DNA of 64,000 nt from Stratiolaelaps scimitus. Taxonomy: Eukaryota; Arthropoda; Arachnida; Mesostigmata; Laelapidae. Below, one piece after another: positions 24,208-37,685 of this stretch. The notes under the pieces are model-generated. The model made no database searches. It was not told the DNA's origin and saw nothing but the letters and a program-made list of their open reading frames with translations. The stretch is from contig JABWDB010000001.1 in NCBI GenBank assembly GCA_019614645.1, positions 19,943,501-20,007,500 of the forward strand. The letters run 5' to 3'. The stretch's first letter is position 1; each line of letters opens with the position of its first letter. The translations under genes were made by a program, and so were the position numbers.

Positions 24208-24875
24208 CAAAATTTACTTTTAGTACTTCATGCAGCTGTATATTGTTGTTCACGTTCAGGGAAAGATCAATTTTTGTATATATATATATATGATGATCTC
24301 TCCCCATCTGACTATTGTAGCACCAACAGCATCCATAAATATATAATAAAGTATCTATTCACTAAGAATTATTTCGCCGCTCTTGTAGCCCTTGTTTTGT
24401 TTTTACCATCGCTGTCGCTGTGGCGGGTCCCGATATTTCCGCTTCTTCTTGTTGTTATGCCTCTGTGCGTTACTCCCCTAAAAACACACTCACTCCCTTA
24501 AACAAATACACTCATCTGGTCGAAATCGAGGTTAGTCAAATGCTGACCACTCCTTTGTACACTAAGCCGCCCTCTTAATATACCCATAATAATTTATAAA
24601 CGGCGTGCTTCTTGGTAAGCTAATGTATAACTGAATTAATCTATCCCTTGTACAGTAAGTGTAACGGAAGAACAACGACATCGACAACAAAGCATGCGTA
24701 GTTCTTTTAATAACAAGTGAAGTTTGCGATCAACTTTGTCCATTATCGCCGTCGCTGTCTACGACGTCGTCGTGGATAAACGATAGACGAGTTAGCTATC
24801 TCTGTCTCTTTCTCATCTGCGACGATTAGTATCGATGCGAAGGTTAAGCGAGCCTTGCAGTCTCTTGTTGGCAGC

Positions 24876-24944
24876 AGAGAGAGGAGAGATAGAGAGAGGG
24901 AGAGAGAGAGGGGAATTGGGAGGTAGAGCGAGATAATTATCTCG
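24876..24944. repeat. (GA)n tract next to a 16-bp perfect palindrome
   Basis: GA-rich repeat covers 24876-24914, and the palindrome CGAGATAATTATCTCG covers 24929-24944. The palindrome could be a binding site for a dimeric factor; nothing else in the sequence supports this. Confidence 0.7.
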
Positions 24945-27900
24945 GATCACGCCACGATCCTCGTACAAGCGCACACATACACGCAAACCGATCAGAGCCA
25001 TTCCTGGCACTAACTAAGACCAACAAGCGCCATGTGACCTATTCGTGGTCCGAAACGAAGCGTATCAGACGACCCCCTCTCTTTGCTCCACGGACGAACC
25101 TGCCTCTCCTCGGTGTCGATTTCGCACCCCGACTGAGCCTTGCGTGAGAACGCATTGTTCAAATTGAATCATTTTTTTCCTTTCTGCAATATCCGTTCAA
25201 CCTCCGGCCGTTGCACTGCGAAGACGACAAGCCTAGTCAAATATTCACATTCGAAATTTAGCACCCTATTCAGCTCAATGATGGCAGACGAAGGCTGAGA
25301 GCCAAGTCAGAGTGACTCACTCGTCCTTCGGGCCGGTGTCCAGCAGACGAAGCTGTATGAAGAAGCGGCAGGATAGGCCCCCTCACAAGGGCCAAGCGGT
25401 AGAGAAGTGGAGGGTGCCGCGCTATGAATTGTAAGTAACACGCCACGTTTTTTGTGCACCCGGCATTTTGCTGCTTCCGGTGGAGGAAACGTTTTGCCCG
25501 TAATGGATCATGTATACCTATAAAATCAGGATAGTGCAACGGTGGTAAACGTATGTATATACAAACAAGAAAACTCGTTCTGTAAGCGATAATTATTATC
25601 ATATTATTATGCTTACGCTGGTCAATGCATCTGCTATGTCAAGTGCGTGAATATGTATAATAGAAAGATCATATCTGCAGTGTGATTTGTACCCCAACAA
25701 CGTCAAAATTACCACGAAACATTGTTCGTATATCCTTCCGTCAGCGCCGACAGCGACATGTAGGTGTCTGCAAAAGAAGCTCAACTATGGAAACTTGTCG
25801 GGTCCCAAAGACACGACCTATTTCATCCTCAGGATCGATCATCAACAGATCGAATATCAAAATAAGCACAAAAATAGCATTGATCTCACATCGTAGCCGA
25901 TTCGCCGCGTCGGCAGTCTGCGAGGAACTACCACCTTTCTCTTGCAGCAGCATTCGTAGAACGTCAGAAGCGCGAAAATGTACACCAAAGCCACCGTGAG
26001 TAAGCATTACTGCATGCTATCAGCGTCTCCAATATCAGTTTATCTGTTTATCAGAAATGTCCGCTGAGCAATGGTCTCGATCGCTGGTTCGGGTGAGGTC
26101 CAATCGCGAAAGACACTGCGCTATAACGCGTGGAGTTTAACAGCGAGCAACATTATCGTGCCAGGATAGTTAATAGCATACCATGTGTATATGTGTGTGT
26201 GCTTAATCAAAAACAACACGATTTCCCTTGAATGAGGGCGGACATTTTGTTAATATGTTTTGTTTTTGGAAATAAAACTCTTACCGTAGGCGCGCATGTG
26301 TAGGCGGACAGAAACTGTGATCGTCTCAAACGCGCACTAAGGGGCGGTAGTGAGTTAGCGCGCAGCAAATCGCAAAGGGTGACAGACATCAACATAGTAG
26401 CAATGTGGTGTTTATTCTACCATCAACTTTAGTATCGTGTGCACAAATAGCCTATATTGTAGGTCGGCCGTCATATGTTTACGGGAGCATTCCTAACACG
26501 GGATAGTAATATGGTAGTATCCTGGACTAGCATTATATATACATAAGTATATCTATATATAGACGAGCCGCCGACTTGGTCAGCATATATGTATTATAGT
26601 ATCTTGCGGGAGACGGCAAAACTGCAAGAAGCAAGGTAGAATCTTTATGTAAAGCAAGTCAAGTGTACGCAAGTGTTACTGCTGGACTGTAAATATTATT
26701 TTTACATATATATATTTCTGTTATGACCCGCACCTTCATCCATTGCCAATGTTGAGTGGAATCCGCTATCCAAAACGTGTGGGTAAACTTCCTTTAGAAA
26801 GTTGTTTGACGTGGGAGTGTGGCGAAAATGTCACGAGTATACTTATGGCGGCATTAATAGTAGAAATTGTATTGGAACTGTAATGAATATTATAAAATAT
26901 TTATTTATGATTTCATTGCTATGAAATGGTAGCCAATGTTGATATACGTATTAGGTGGGCACACGAATTATTAGCGTTATTAATTACGACGCCTTTCAAG
27001 CCAAACGAAAGATTTCTCGTTATGAGGCGAACTGAAGGGATGATTCAATTGATGAAGTCGCATTACTCCATATTATTTGATTTGCTTTGACCATTAAATT
27101 GGTCTAGTGGTATCCTCGAACAACACACACACACTGTCAAAATGAACATATCCATGCCCCAATAGAATTCAAACTTCGTTTCGATTGGAGCTGATGAGAG
27201 CTCGGCTCATCAGAATACTTCTCGGCAGACACTTATCCGTATGACAAGCATTACTACGAGAAATGTCGAGAGAAAAAAGCCATACCTACCTGTGACCCTT
27301 GCAGAAAATGTCTTCTTTTGCCTCAAATGAACCAGAGAGATTCAAAGGGATACAAGCGTTGTGTAGATCACATTGAGCACCGATACTAACGATGATTAGA
27401 AAATTATTTACGAGTCGCTCTAAAACCGATGCGAAAAGTCGAACCAAATTGCCGTTATCACATAATTGAAGCAGGCTCGCTATTTGTTGCACGGGTAAAC
27501 TGTACCGAATTATTTCATGTTGTGTTATTTTAAATCTAACGCAATGATCAGATTAGACGAAGGGTTCGAATAGGTTTGCATAGGTTTTTTGAAACGCTCA
27601 TACTAGGTAGCGCATTGACGTATCATACGCATAGACCTGGACGACACTGTTATTTACCACGACCTCAGTATCGTGCTATCAGAAATGTCCGTAGAGAGAG
27701 ATTCGTTGTACACATGGTAGCAGCCCTCGTCTATCAACAGCGGCGTTGAGACAATCGTCTTCCAACCAGGTGCCACCACCATTGCATCAACATTTGCTAT
27801 TTAGTGAGCTGCCGTTATAGTGGTCGCTGCGGAAGTGCAATGGATGTGAGTAATTTGATGGCGAAGTGTGTGCGAACTTGTCCCCCCCCCACTGGATGAC

Positions 27901-29850
27901 TCACGTTGGCTTCGTTTTACACGACGAAGCCTGACGACAAGAATCTACAGCGAGTGCACGGGAGTGTGTACTCGCTCTATAGGGGAGGCGGCGGCGGCGC
28001 TATATAATGCTTAAGCGCCTTTTGTGGGGGACGGCCGGTCAGGCCGTTGTAACAAGAAGGAAAGAAACCTCTTTTGTTTAATGGCTGGTGGGAAGGCGAC
28101 GACGAACGGACGTAGTGGTTCAGCATAGGGGAGAGCCCGGAGACGTGCTTACACGGACGGAGATCGGTTAAAGAGCGACCATCTGTCTGAGGCTCTGTTG
28201 AAGTTCTGTCGTTGTGCGCATTTAGGACAAAGGCCCGATGTGGGGAGGGAAAAGTCATTAGAAGCATTTAGACAGCGATTTTGCTCCTCCTGAAAGAGGA
28301 GATCGGCGAAGATGAAATTTGAGATGGCGCCAGCAACAATAAGCGCCCTACCGTCTCGAGGGTGCGGACATATAATACCTTTGTATGACGATGTAGAAAC
28401 GATCTGGGGAATCCCTAAAACTTTTCCTAGGTGACCTTACAGACACTTTTTCAGACCACCCTTTAAAAGTAAGGTATTCAAAGATGGATGCTTCTCTGGC
28501 GCATTGCGCAGTGCCAGCAGGATCACCTCGCAGTGTGTGAAAAATGGCTTGGTAATTCTAGAATAAGTTTGGCCTATTATGTAATTGCTAGCATTGCCTC
28601 AACTATCAATTGCTGAGAGGCTAAAATACATGCGAACGCTTTTTATTTCCGCTCATAAGCGAAGCTCCAGTTGATTTTAGTAATAATTAAGAAATTCGTC
28701 TAAGAGCTCATTGCGGCTTTCTTCATACTCGCAAAAATGACCCCAATATCATCTTCGGAGTGCAGAGAATCGGTTTCACCCTCGTGCTCAGTTCGCCAGA
28801 TCCGCACTAAAGGGTAAAATGGACCTAGATAAAACAGTCATTCTTTTCAAACAAATGTGAACGGTGGCTCTGTAATTGAATACCATCGAACACTCAACAT
28901 TTTTGGATGTATATGTTTCAGAAACTTGATGCCATTTGGGTTGCCGATTTTATCAGTAACGAAATTTTGATTGCTAGCTGGGACAGGCAGTTATTTGTAT
29001 ATATAATATATTCACTTAAACGCCACTGGGATCATGAAAAAAGGGAGACAAATTACCACTTCGTTATTTCTGCCATTATTCATATATTTCCATTTCTGTT
29101 ATGATTCGTATGTTCCAGAGGACATTTTTCCAGGTCAGACAGAACCCGAAAAGGTAATCGCATTAAATGAAATCAACAGCAATGACAGGACGCCTTGGAA
29201 CGACGTTTCTCGAGCTGGGCGCATGCATTGTTACACGCCAGTGAATTGGTGGAACAAATGGCAGATTCTCGATATGATGTAGTTGGGCCATGAAGGGCTC
29301 GGTGCCTTACTACCTGGAAAAATGGGGAATCACTATCTTAGATAACCTAGTCAGCTTTGCATAAAGTGATAACAGAGCATTATCCACCGTAGTGCCTATC
29401 CACCATGGTCTTTCTCGGAAGACAGACCTTTTTCTACATAGCTTTGGTGTCTGATTGGCTTCTCCATATAAACTCATTGTGTCCCATATTGCCCCGCCTC
29501 AGTTCCATATAACCCGACGTAGCGGCATACATACATATAGAGTTGAAATAGCAATCTTCTCAAAGTTACTGATTACCTTTAAGGCACGTTTACATCTGAC
29601 CGTGAGACGAGTCCTTGGAGAATACAGTGGCATAACTTTAGTGAATGGGCAGAGTAAACATCAAATATACATTACAATTCATTTTATAGAAAATAGTGAT
29701 CGAAGCCAATATTGAAGAAAACAATAACAACTCATTATACTGAATCACTGTATTCTGTCATCAGCCAGAGATATGTATCCCAGAGAGTTACAGTTTAGTG
29801 CAAGTACGCCCTCTCTCCATGGGGATAAGCCGCTTTTTCTTGAGTCTTCT

Positions 29851-29902
29851 TGGCTTGACCGGCTGAGTCTCTTTATAGCCAGACACTCAGCCGGTCAAGC
29901 CA
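29851..29902. repeat. 18-bp perfect hairpin, 16-nt loop
   Basis: Bases 29851-29868 (TGGCTTGACCGGCTGAGT) are the exact reverse complement of 29885-29902. The 16-base loop can add a short TCT/AGA pairing. Pairing stops abruptly at the outer ends. It stands at the start of a GC-rich block. The stem is shorter than a typical pre-miRNA (about 22 bp) and perfectly paired. Confidence 0.9.
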
Positions 29903-32000
29903 CCGCGCCGATGGCTATCTGTTTGGCTGTTTGGTAAATAACACGCAAAGTAGTTCATCGCAATTTGGCCCACGCCTGGCCATAAAAGTGGACAGTAGAC
30001 AAAAGTGTGCAGTGCTACTGCTGCTGCCGCAACTGCTGCTACTACCAACTACAAGTATTATTAATAGCGCTGTTTTTAACTCAAGCTATATTAAAATCTT
30101 GTCTACTGCTGGCGTTCTAACAGACCCACTGTCCGTTAGCCTTGGACTTCTGCCCGGGACTGCTGCCGCTCCAGCTCCTCTGGCTGTTTGGAACGCCATG
30201 TACTTTCTTCGCCTGCGAGAGACTTAGCTGGGACAGGACATAGTTGTTCTTGTTGGCGCACAGTAGAAGAGTTTCACTTAAGTATAGTTTTGTGTAGAGG
30301 ACAAGATCAACCGTGCGGGGTGTGGGAGCGGGATGTTGGGGGCGAGGTGGGATACGTTCAGGCGTCGGACGACGGGAGACGAGACATTCGTGTAAGGTGC
30401 GGCGAATGAAGAAGAGTGAAGAGTAGAAAGGTGCGGCGGCACCCGGCTGCCGTCCACCCGGTTACACCGACAGCAGAGCACTTGTAGACGGGGGAGCTGG
30501 CAGCAACAGAGGGGGACTGGGTGATGTAGTTGTTTTAGGATTGGTCGTCGCTCGTAGCTCGTCGCCGTCTGCTTAGGAGCCACAAGGCGCCAACGTGGAC
30601 GGGCAATGGGACGAAAAGAGAACGCTATAGGCAGCACCGGTAGGCAGACCAGGTAGACAGACCCTTACCGGCTGGCCCTTGCTCGCTCAGTGCGGCGAGG
30701 TGGACGGAGCTTGTTGTATTCAAGCTGCACCACCTGATGGGACCCCTGGGACAGCGCGGCACAGCAGGACACCACCCCTTTTCGTCTATCTACCACCACC
30801 ACCACCGTCGTCGTTGTTGTCGTAGCTGGTATTGTTGTTATTGCCCCCGTCGTCGTTGGCTATGTCCGTTGTCGCCAGTTTACTTCAGAGGCTCCGTCTC
30901 GTCCTTACCCCGTTCTCCCTCTGTCGCTCGGTGTCCTGGCCTCTGGTCCTTCAGTCTATCCTGGCCACAGCGCTTGATCCCCAAAGCACATCTCTAAAGA
31001 ATCCACAACTCTCTCTATCCCCCTCTCTCTCTCACTCTCTCTCTGTACCAGTTTGTGTGCAATCCTCTATTCGAGTTTGTGATATCCCCCACTCAGGCTC
31101 GGTCTGAACTCTCGCTGCCTTCCCGCTGGTTTCTACAGACACTACCTAGTCGGTAGTGCCCATATGGCAACCGTCGACGACAACAGCAGCACCAGCAGGG
31201 GCGGCGGCAGTAGCGGTAGCAACTTGCCCCTCTCGTCCCTCTAACTTGCAAATTTAGAATATTTGACACCATCTGAGCGCGTCGCCTCGTCTAGTCTACT
31301 CAGCCTCTTACGAATTTCGCCCTTTAACCGCGGCAGCCAGCCTACCCTAGCCTAGCTTAGCCTAACCTCAATTCACCCATTTCCTGTTCCAGTCCGCCGG
31401 CTGATGCTGCTGCTTGAGCCACTTCCTGATGCCTTCTCTGCCGCACTCTGCGGAGACGCATGCACACTCACAGACACACAAATATCATACTCAACCAGAC
31501 AGTCAGTCAGCCAACCAGACGGAGAGCCACCCTTCACGCTCTCTCTCTCTCTCTAGTCTCACTCTTGTCTGTTTGAGTGGAGTGGCTATCGCCTGAGCAC
31601 CTGCGATGGCCGCCGGCGCCCCGCCCGTTTAATGACCCCAGCGGTTTTCTCTCTGCTGCGTATCGCTCCCTTCGTGCTGTGTCTTCGCTCACTCCCTATC
31701 TTCTTCTGTTGTTAACCTGCCTGGAGTGGCACACGGCTGGCGTACCGGCGTACTCTCGAACAACCTGTCGACGATAACTCTGTTAAGTACGTCGACGAGC
31801 GGCGCCGCTACTGCTGCTGCTGCTGCGGTTGCTCACCGCGTCCAGGTGCGGAGCCTCTCGCAGCAGCCGTGTGCTCAGCCCAAGTTACAGGGGTCAATGT
31901 AATGCAATAGCTTCAGCGTGGGACCGACAGATCGGGTGAGACGGGGGCGCAGCAACGACGGTGGCCTTTGCCGCTGTGGGGACGGATCATCCGGAAACGG
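29903..32000. other. GC-rich, CpG-containing block with triplet and CT repeats
   Basis: The block contains CTGCTGCCG-type triplets at about 30018-30040, (ACC)n at about 30787-30806, a (CT)n-rich run at about 31012-31045, TAGCC-type imperfect repeats near 31354, and (GCT)n at about 31808-31828. Many short frames lie on both strands with no domain. Confidence 0.5.
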
Positions 32001-34095
32001 GAGGCCAGCCTTTGCCCTTATTTCATCAGGCGAAGATGAGTCATACTTTACTTTAAGTAGATGAGGGTTTAGGCTATACATCGGGGGCAAACTTGGGCTT
32101 GCATTATTCTCGATGTACTTGACTCGTACTGTACACACGCACACAACCAGGCATCCAGACACTTTCACATGCGTATGACTGACTTGATGTGCGTAGGGTG
32201 AGATCGACACAGACACGGGTATAGTATGTATGAATATCTATTCTATTATTTTGTAAGCGGGTTCCGGCGGGAAATAGCCTCTTAAGGGGCGGGAGCGATA
32301 AAGGAAGGTGGGGCTGAGGAGGAAACTTGACAACGGATGTAGTCACTTCGTTAAATTGGAGGTTTTTGCGCCCTCACTACGACTTCGTTTGTTGTCGACA
32401 TTTTTGTCGACGCCTAACCCCGTCTCGCGATGCCCTCACAATGATATTGTGCAACGGGTAGGTCCTATACAAGACCACCCACATCCCCAGCTCTCTCTGC
32501 TGGGGTAGCTCACCAATCCGTGTCTCATGTTGCATTTCCCGGATCCGCCAGCGTTCATGCGCTGTAGTGGACGTTGGTAGGAGAAGTGCATTAGACAAGT
32601 AGGTTTCGTGTGGCTAGTCCGTGTCTAGAACCGCAAAGTCGAAGGGAGAACTGGTTCGTGCAGCGAGTACAGTACAGCAGTGATTTAGAGAATTGTCACT
32701 TGCTCTATTACTATGGGACAAGCCAACTGCCTGCTATGGGGCAAGGAGCTCCCGTTCAACACGGGGTAGAAGGGAGGGCAAGAAAATCCATTTCATTAGG
32801 GTGGTCCCGACGACCCCGATGCTCGGTGACATAGACCCGTTATCACTTAAGGGCCATTTAGCCTTGCCCTCGGCCTCATGCTATCTCCATCAAATCAGTC
32901 TGGGCCGCTGGCCGAGTAGACCTCTTAGAAGCATGCTGAGTCAAGCCTTTGAAGATCTCTTGTAAATCTTATTTGATTAGGGCACATTGTCGTAATTGTG
33001 AATCTGGTCATTCGCAACGGCATTCTAACCAGCCCTTCGTCCCGAAGCGCTGCAGGGGTCCCTAACTTGGAGTGTCCAATGGACATTATGGATGGGAACC
33101 GGTACATGTCCAGTTGGCGAGTTGGGTCGCACCAGCGTCGGCTGGACTTATACTGCAACTCGGACTGCCTGTGATCACGTTGACCTAACGACGCAATAGA
33201 TTTAAGGACTGCGAATTTCGCCCCGTTTTCACAAACAGTGGCTCCACCAACAATGGCTTAACGTATATTTCTGCTTTCGTAGTAAGTCATCAAGTTTAGC
33301 TTTCTTTTTTTACTATTATTATTATTGCTATTATTTCTAACTGGCTGCTTTATGAGTGGAGATAATCTTGTTGGGCAAGCGCTAAATATATTAAATACTT
33401 TATTTCAGCAGATTCTGGTCAGCTCGTTTCACAGGCGTTTTTGACACAACTGAGTTTATATCCACGTCGTGAGATCCGATATCTTCGCCCGGAGAACAAA
33501 CTGGGGAGATAATCTATACCATCTTACCTTGGGCTAGTTGCATCTCGACTTGAATCATCTATTGCTGTGCGTTACGTGGACGCATAGTATGCGACATAAA
33601 AATTACATCCTTGATGAGGTCATTCCCATGAGCACAGGTAAACGGCCTCAACTTGAGATTCAACCGTTGCCCAGCCATTTCTGTATGCTTTTCATTGTAA
33701 TTAAGTGTAGCATGGTGAACCTTTTCTTTTTAAGAAAACGTTCCATTAAATTAAGCAAGCAGTTGCAATATATACCGCATCGATTTTTCTTAACTCGACG
33801 CTTTTTTCTCCACTGTCATCCCACGCTACGCCCTATCCACCGTAGTGAACTAATATGCAGAAAAAAAAACGAGAGTCATTCGCATTAACAAAACCCTGTT
33901 ATTACTATCGTCATGGGCACAGAGGCGGCACATAATGAGAAGAGAGCGAGCCTACTCAGCCACACACAGGATCGGAAATTTGGCCGGTTATCCGGCCGCC
34001 GACCGGGAGTCACATTAACGGGACTGGTTTAACAGTGCGCGAGCGTAAATTCATCCATCTACAGCGCAAGACTAGTGGTATTATAGTAGTCGTAG
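32001..34095. other. Spacer, no gene recognised
   Basis: Mixed composition, AT-richer after 33200, with an (ATT)n run near 33312-33330. A plus-strand acceptor-like ATACTTTATTTCAG ending at 33408 is followed by 34 open codons to a TAA at 33510-33512. This is recorded as a possibility only. Confidence 0.4.
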
Positions 34096-34103
34096 TGGTA
34101 GGC

Positions 34104-34111
34104 ATATATAG
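34104..34111 (+). promoter_or_regulatory. TATA-box candidate at the head of a GC-rich leader
   Basis: ATATATAG at 34104-34111 lies at the upstream edge of a CpG-containing block that runs to the ATG/splice-donor junction at 35231. A start site would be expected near 34135. No strong initiator is visible there. Confidence 0.3.
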
Positions 34112-35233
34112 GATAGCTGTATCGCGTTCGTTCGCGTCTCTGAGCTAGCACGGCTCATATGGTATGGTGCCTATGTCCAGAGTGTGTGCCAGCGTCTGAG
34201 TCTATCCAGCTATGCTATACCTCGTCTTCGTTGCCGTCTTCGGCCGAGATCCGCGACTAGCAGCGGCAGCAGCCAGCACATGGAAGAAAAGCAAAACGGG
34301 CCGTCGTTCGCTCGTGATCCAAATGGACCCTACCGTCGCTGCTACCGGCTTCGTCCTACTGCCCCTGCACCACGACTGCTTCGCGCTGTGTGTAGCAGCG
34401 TGAGCAGGCTGACGGTATACGAAGGGCAGTGGCGTTGCAGAGGAGCTGCTCCATGCGAACGAGAACCGCTACCGACTATAGCAGCAGCAGCAGCAGCTAA
34501 TAAGAGCAAGATGTGGACATCGAATACCGATAATGGCCCCGCTGGCTGGCCCAGCCCCGGCAGCAGGCTTCCGTGCCTCTGCCTTCGCTAGTGCAGCTAG
34601 ACGGCGGGAACAGCAGTAGCATCGCCTCCGTCGTCTTCTTCCAGCGACCACCGGCCTAGCAGGCTGCTGCTGCTGCCGCCGCCGCGGCTGATCTGCTAGG
34701 AACTGTGCAGCTCCGGCCAGTGAGTGCTCTTACAGTGCTGGCAGCCGGCAAAACGGACGAGAGCTTGGAGTCGGACCAAGCTTGGAGCCAATCCCGATTC
34801 CCACGGCCGCATGGGAAACGAACGCACCTCAGCACATAGATTTAGTACAGTGGCGAGCATACATACAGACAGATAGACAGACAGTAGTGGTGGTGGTGGT
34901 GGTCGACGAGGTCAAAGAGACTTCCTCTTACTTTGTCGATCGGAGACACCAGCCGACGTTGCTAACGACAGCGTCATCAGCGCCGCTGTGGTTTGGCGGT
35001 TTGGTGGCCAGGCATTTGGTTTTAGTAGTGGCGTCGGCGGTACCGGCCAACTCGGCCCGCTGACCGACCAGCCGAGGCCGAGACGATCTTTGCCGGCGGG
35101 CAAGAAGAAGACCTTTCTGCGAAGCGACGAGTATAAGACGAGTGCTGGATTCGATTCGATCGCATCAACGAGGAAAACAGCGGGAAGGGACTACTAATAT
35201 TTAGCGCTAGATTAGTCGCGCAAGTCGAAAATG
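34112..35233 (+). other. Candidate 5' leader exon ending in ATG plus splice donor
   Basis: A GC-rich block of about 1.1 kb carries (CAG)n (about 34480-34497), GCT/GCC triplets (about 34660-34690) and a (GTG)n run (about 34886-34902), which is typical of long arthropod 5' leaders. It ends at GAAAATGGTGAGTTC. The ATG (35231-35233) is directly followed by GTGAGT (35234-35239), a consensus donor. If spliced, the exon would contribute the start codon alone or be untranslated. Short upstream ATGs are numerous. No downstream acceptor can be paired with it in this window. Confidence 0.3.
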
Positions 35234-36000
35234 GTGAGTTCTATTATTTATCGGCTTAATCGTCTTAAGCGGTGGATTACCCAGAGAGAGCCCGCTTATG
35301 GGCGAACTCCCGAGCGTTGATCGTCCCAACATAAAGTGCACGCACGCCCCGCGCCGAGAGTCCTGTCATATCAAATATGTGAATATATAATAACACATCG
35401 ATTGTGACTATTGGAGTGGCTGACACATGGAGACAGGCAAGAGAAGAACGCGTTTAATTTTTCGTGAATACGTCGATGGCCAAATGTCGATACTACATTT
35501 GCTCCCCCGGAACCAAACGCTGCTTTGTTTCGCAAGCTCTGACCGACTTTTTTAGCACCCTTCTGTGTAAAGTTTGTCAATGTAGAGGATGCACTACTAA
35601 ACGTAGGACCTATGAAAGTATATTTCCTTATGTATAATATATAATTAGTGTGTGTATTAATATATAGAATAATTAAAAAAAAAGAAAGAAACAATAAACT
35701 AAAAGTTGTTCACGCAGGTTACGCTGACCCCGAACCGAATGTTCCCTGAATACGTGCATATGTTTCACTTAGTTAGTACAGCGGAGTTCTTATATAATGC
35801 AACGAAGCTCGAGCTGTCTGGCAGTGGTTCATGTAGACGCCTTGTCAAATATAACCCACCGGTCTGACATCTCCCTCACCCGGCCCTCTCTGACTATGTC
35901 GTCAAGTCCATTAACCTCGAAGGCAGCGAGCCCTAGTTGCCTCTATGCGCTGTCAATGAGCGGCGAAGATTATTCCACGACGAATGACGCCAATGCCATG
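35234..36000. other. AT-rich spacer, intron-like start
   Basis: It begins with the donor GTGAGT and becomes AT-rich (35380-35700, including a poly-A-rich patch at about 35665-35690). No gene is recognised. Confidence 0.4.
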
Positions 36001-37580
36001 GTTCCACATCGTAATAATCACTAAAAAAATAACGGCCACGCCGGACCTCGCTAACCCTCGTGCTGCAAGCTAACGCATCTTCTTAGTGTCGCCAAGCTGG
36101 AAAGCTGGCAAGCGACAAGGGTCACATCAAGCAGCGCGACCCACCCAGTGGCTTATTTGTTCGCTCTGATTCCCCTCAGTGGGACTACGACTGACTGTTT
36201 GCGTGCATGTATGTATGCACGCTGTGTCGGTCGTGACGACCCGGAATGGCTTATACATACATATGGCGACGAATAGAATATGAGAGGCTAAAGACAGCCA
36301 TGTATGATGCTGGATGTTGGTGCAGGCGGTGATGTGCGGTCTGAGCCATATCTGAGCCACATCTCTTCTATGCTCGACTCCCCCTCCGCGCCTCCACCTA
36401 TCACAAGAACATACTTCTACTAACACTGCGCCACTGGTTCTTACTAGGGAACGCAGCTAGGAGAAGGAAGACTAGTAGAAGAGAAAGACGACTGACTCTC
36501 GCACGGACTTGAGTTGCTTCAGGTAAGCATTCTTGTGCGCGATTTGCGCGAGCAAAGACTGCTTGCCGCCTCCGACTCCGTCTATGCACATGAGGCTGAG
36601 GTGGAGACAAGGGAGGGGATAAGGGAATATCATGAGGGCGAGATGCACCAGGAAAAAGCAAGGTATATGATCCGAGCCGGCAGTGTGGCGGCATCCCGCA
36701 AGGTGCCATTACGGGGCTTAGCTAAGGGACATCGCGGCCGGCGGTCGGCTTACCTCAGCTGGCTGGTGGCTATGAGGATAAGTTGGGCTATGAGTTGGGG
36801 GGAAACCTGCTTTAGGGGTGGCCGCTAAAGGGAGCGACAGTTCGGAGGATAGGGTGACTCCCTTGTATACTGCGGTTCTGGCTTCCTGCCGACAACAGCA
36901 CTGTTTGTGCTGTGGTGAGAACAATTCCAAAACGTCCACTACTAGGTACTACAAGAGTGTCCGCGGACGTTGCATCATGCTCCCGTGCGCACATATAGCA
37001 TATATGGGTGTTACAGATGTCGGAGGGACGGACCTTTTCTTTTCTACTGCTGCTGATGCTGCCGTCGCTGCTCCATCGGTTTGCCGCTATCTCTTGCCAA
37101 GGCTTGGCAAGTCACTGGTTGCTGGCACCAGGGTACGGTGCCGGCTTCTCCCACCTCTTCTGCACGCCGCGCCTGGCGCTTGCAATCCGAAGCCAGAGCG
37201 TGTAGTTTGTGGGTATAACGTATGTAGTCTGTATGTTGTTGCCGCTGGTATGCGTGCACGTATGCATGCAAGACACCCTACCCCTTCGAGAGTCTGTGGG
37301 ATAATCCCTCCCATGCGCCCATGCGAATGACACCCGGGATGGCCCTCACCCTGGGTCGTCCTCCTCTGCCCACACAGCCTCGTCCCCAGCAGCTCCGTTA
37401 CGAAGCGCTTGCCCATCTACTGTTTCGCTTGTACAACATATACGACCAACAAGGATCCAACCCGCTTAGCTATGTTGTGCCGACTGCAGGCAGGTGCCCG
37501 ATGAAGCCGGATCAGAGCCGCGTCCAATGCTCTTCCGTGGGGCTACGGAACAGTAGACCAGGTTCGTACCCCATGTTCAA
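36001..37580. other. GC-rich, CpG-containing block
   Basis: A short GCGTGCAT/ATGCACGC palindrome lies at 36201-36222. A plus-strand CAGGTAAGC donor-like site occurs at about 36520-36528. Frames on both strands (for example 36818-37330 plus and 37087-37416 minus) overlap and have no domain. Confidence 0.45.
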
Positions 37581-37685
37581 GTGACAATTTTCCTGCTAAA
37601 AGCTAAAGGTGATGGGGCAGCGGTGAGCTGAACTCTCAGGAAACCGAATAGATCAACTGTCGCCAGCTAACGGTCAATGAACAAA

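Larger units (their letters stand above)
23641..29850. other. Long AT-rich spacer, no gene recognised
   Basis: About 6.2 kb with only short frames. It contains the SINE-tail fold-back (24104-24207), a (TA)n tract (24277-24291), a (GA)n tract (24876-24914) and a 16-bp palindrome (24929-24944). Minus-strand frames at 25599-26007 are hydrophobic in places but have no identifiable domain. A short GC-rich patch with a C run lies at about 27850-28300. Confidence 0.45.

Noticed and set aside
27103..27135. Exact tRNA A-box TGGTCTAGTGG
   Set aside because: No B box or acceptor pairing. It runs into a CA microsatellite.
36464..36482. GGAAGACTAGT, like the start of miR-7
   Set aside because: The mature miR-7 sequence is almost invariant in animals and this diverges after 11 bases. 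No hairpin.
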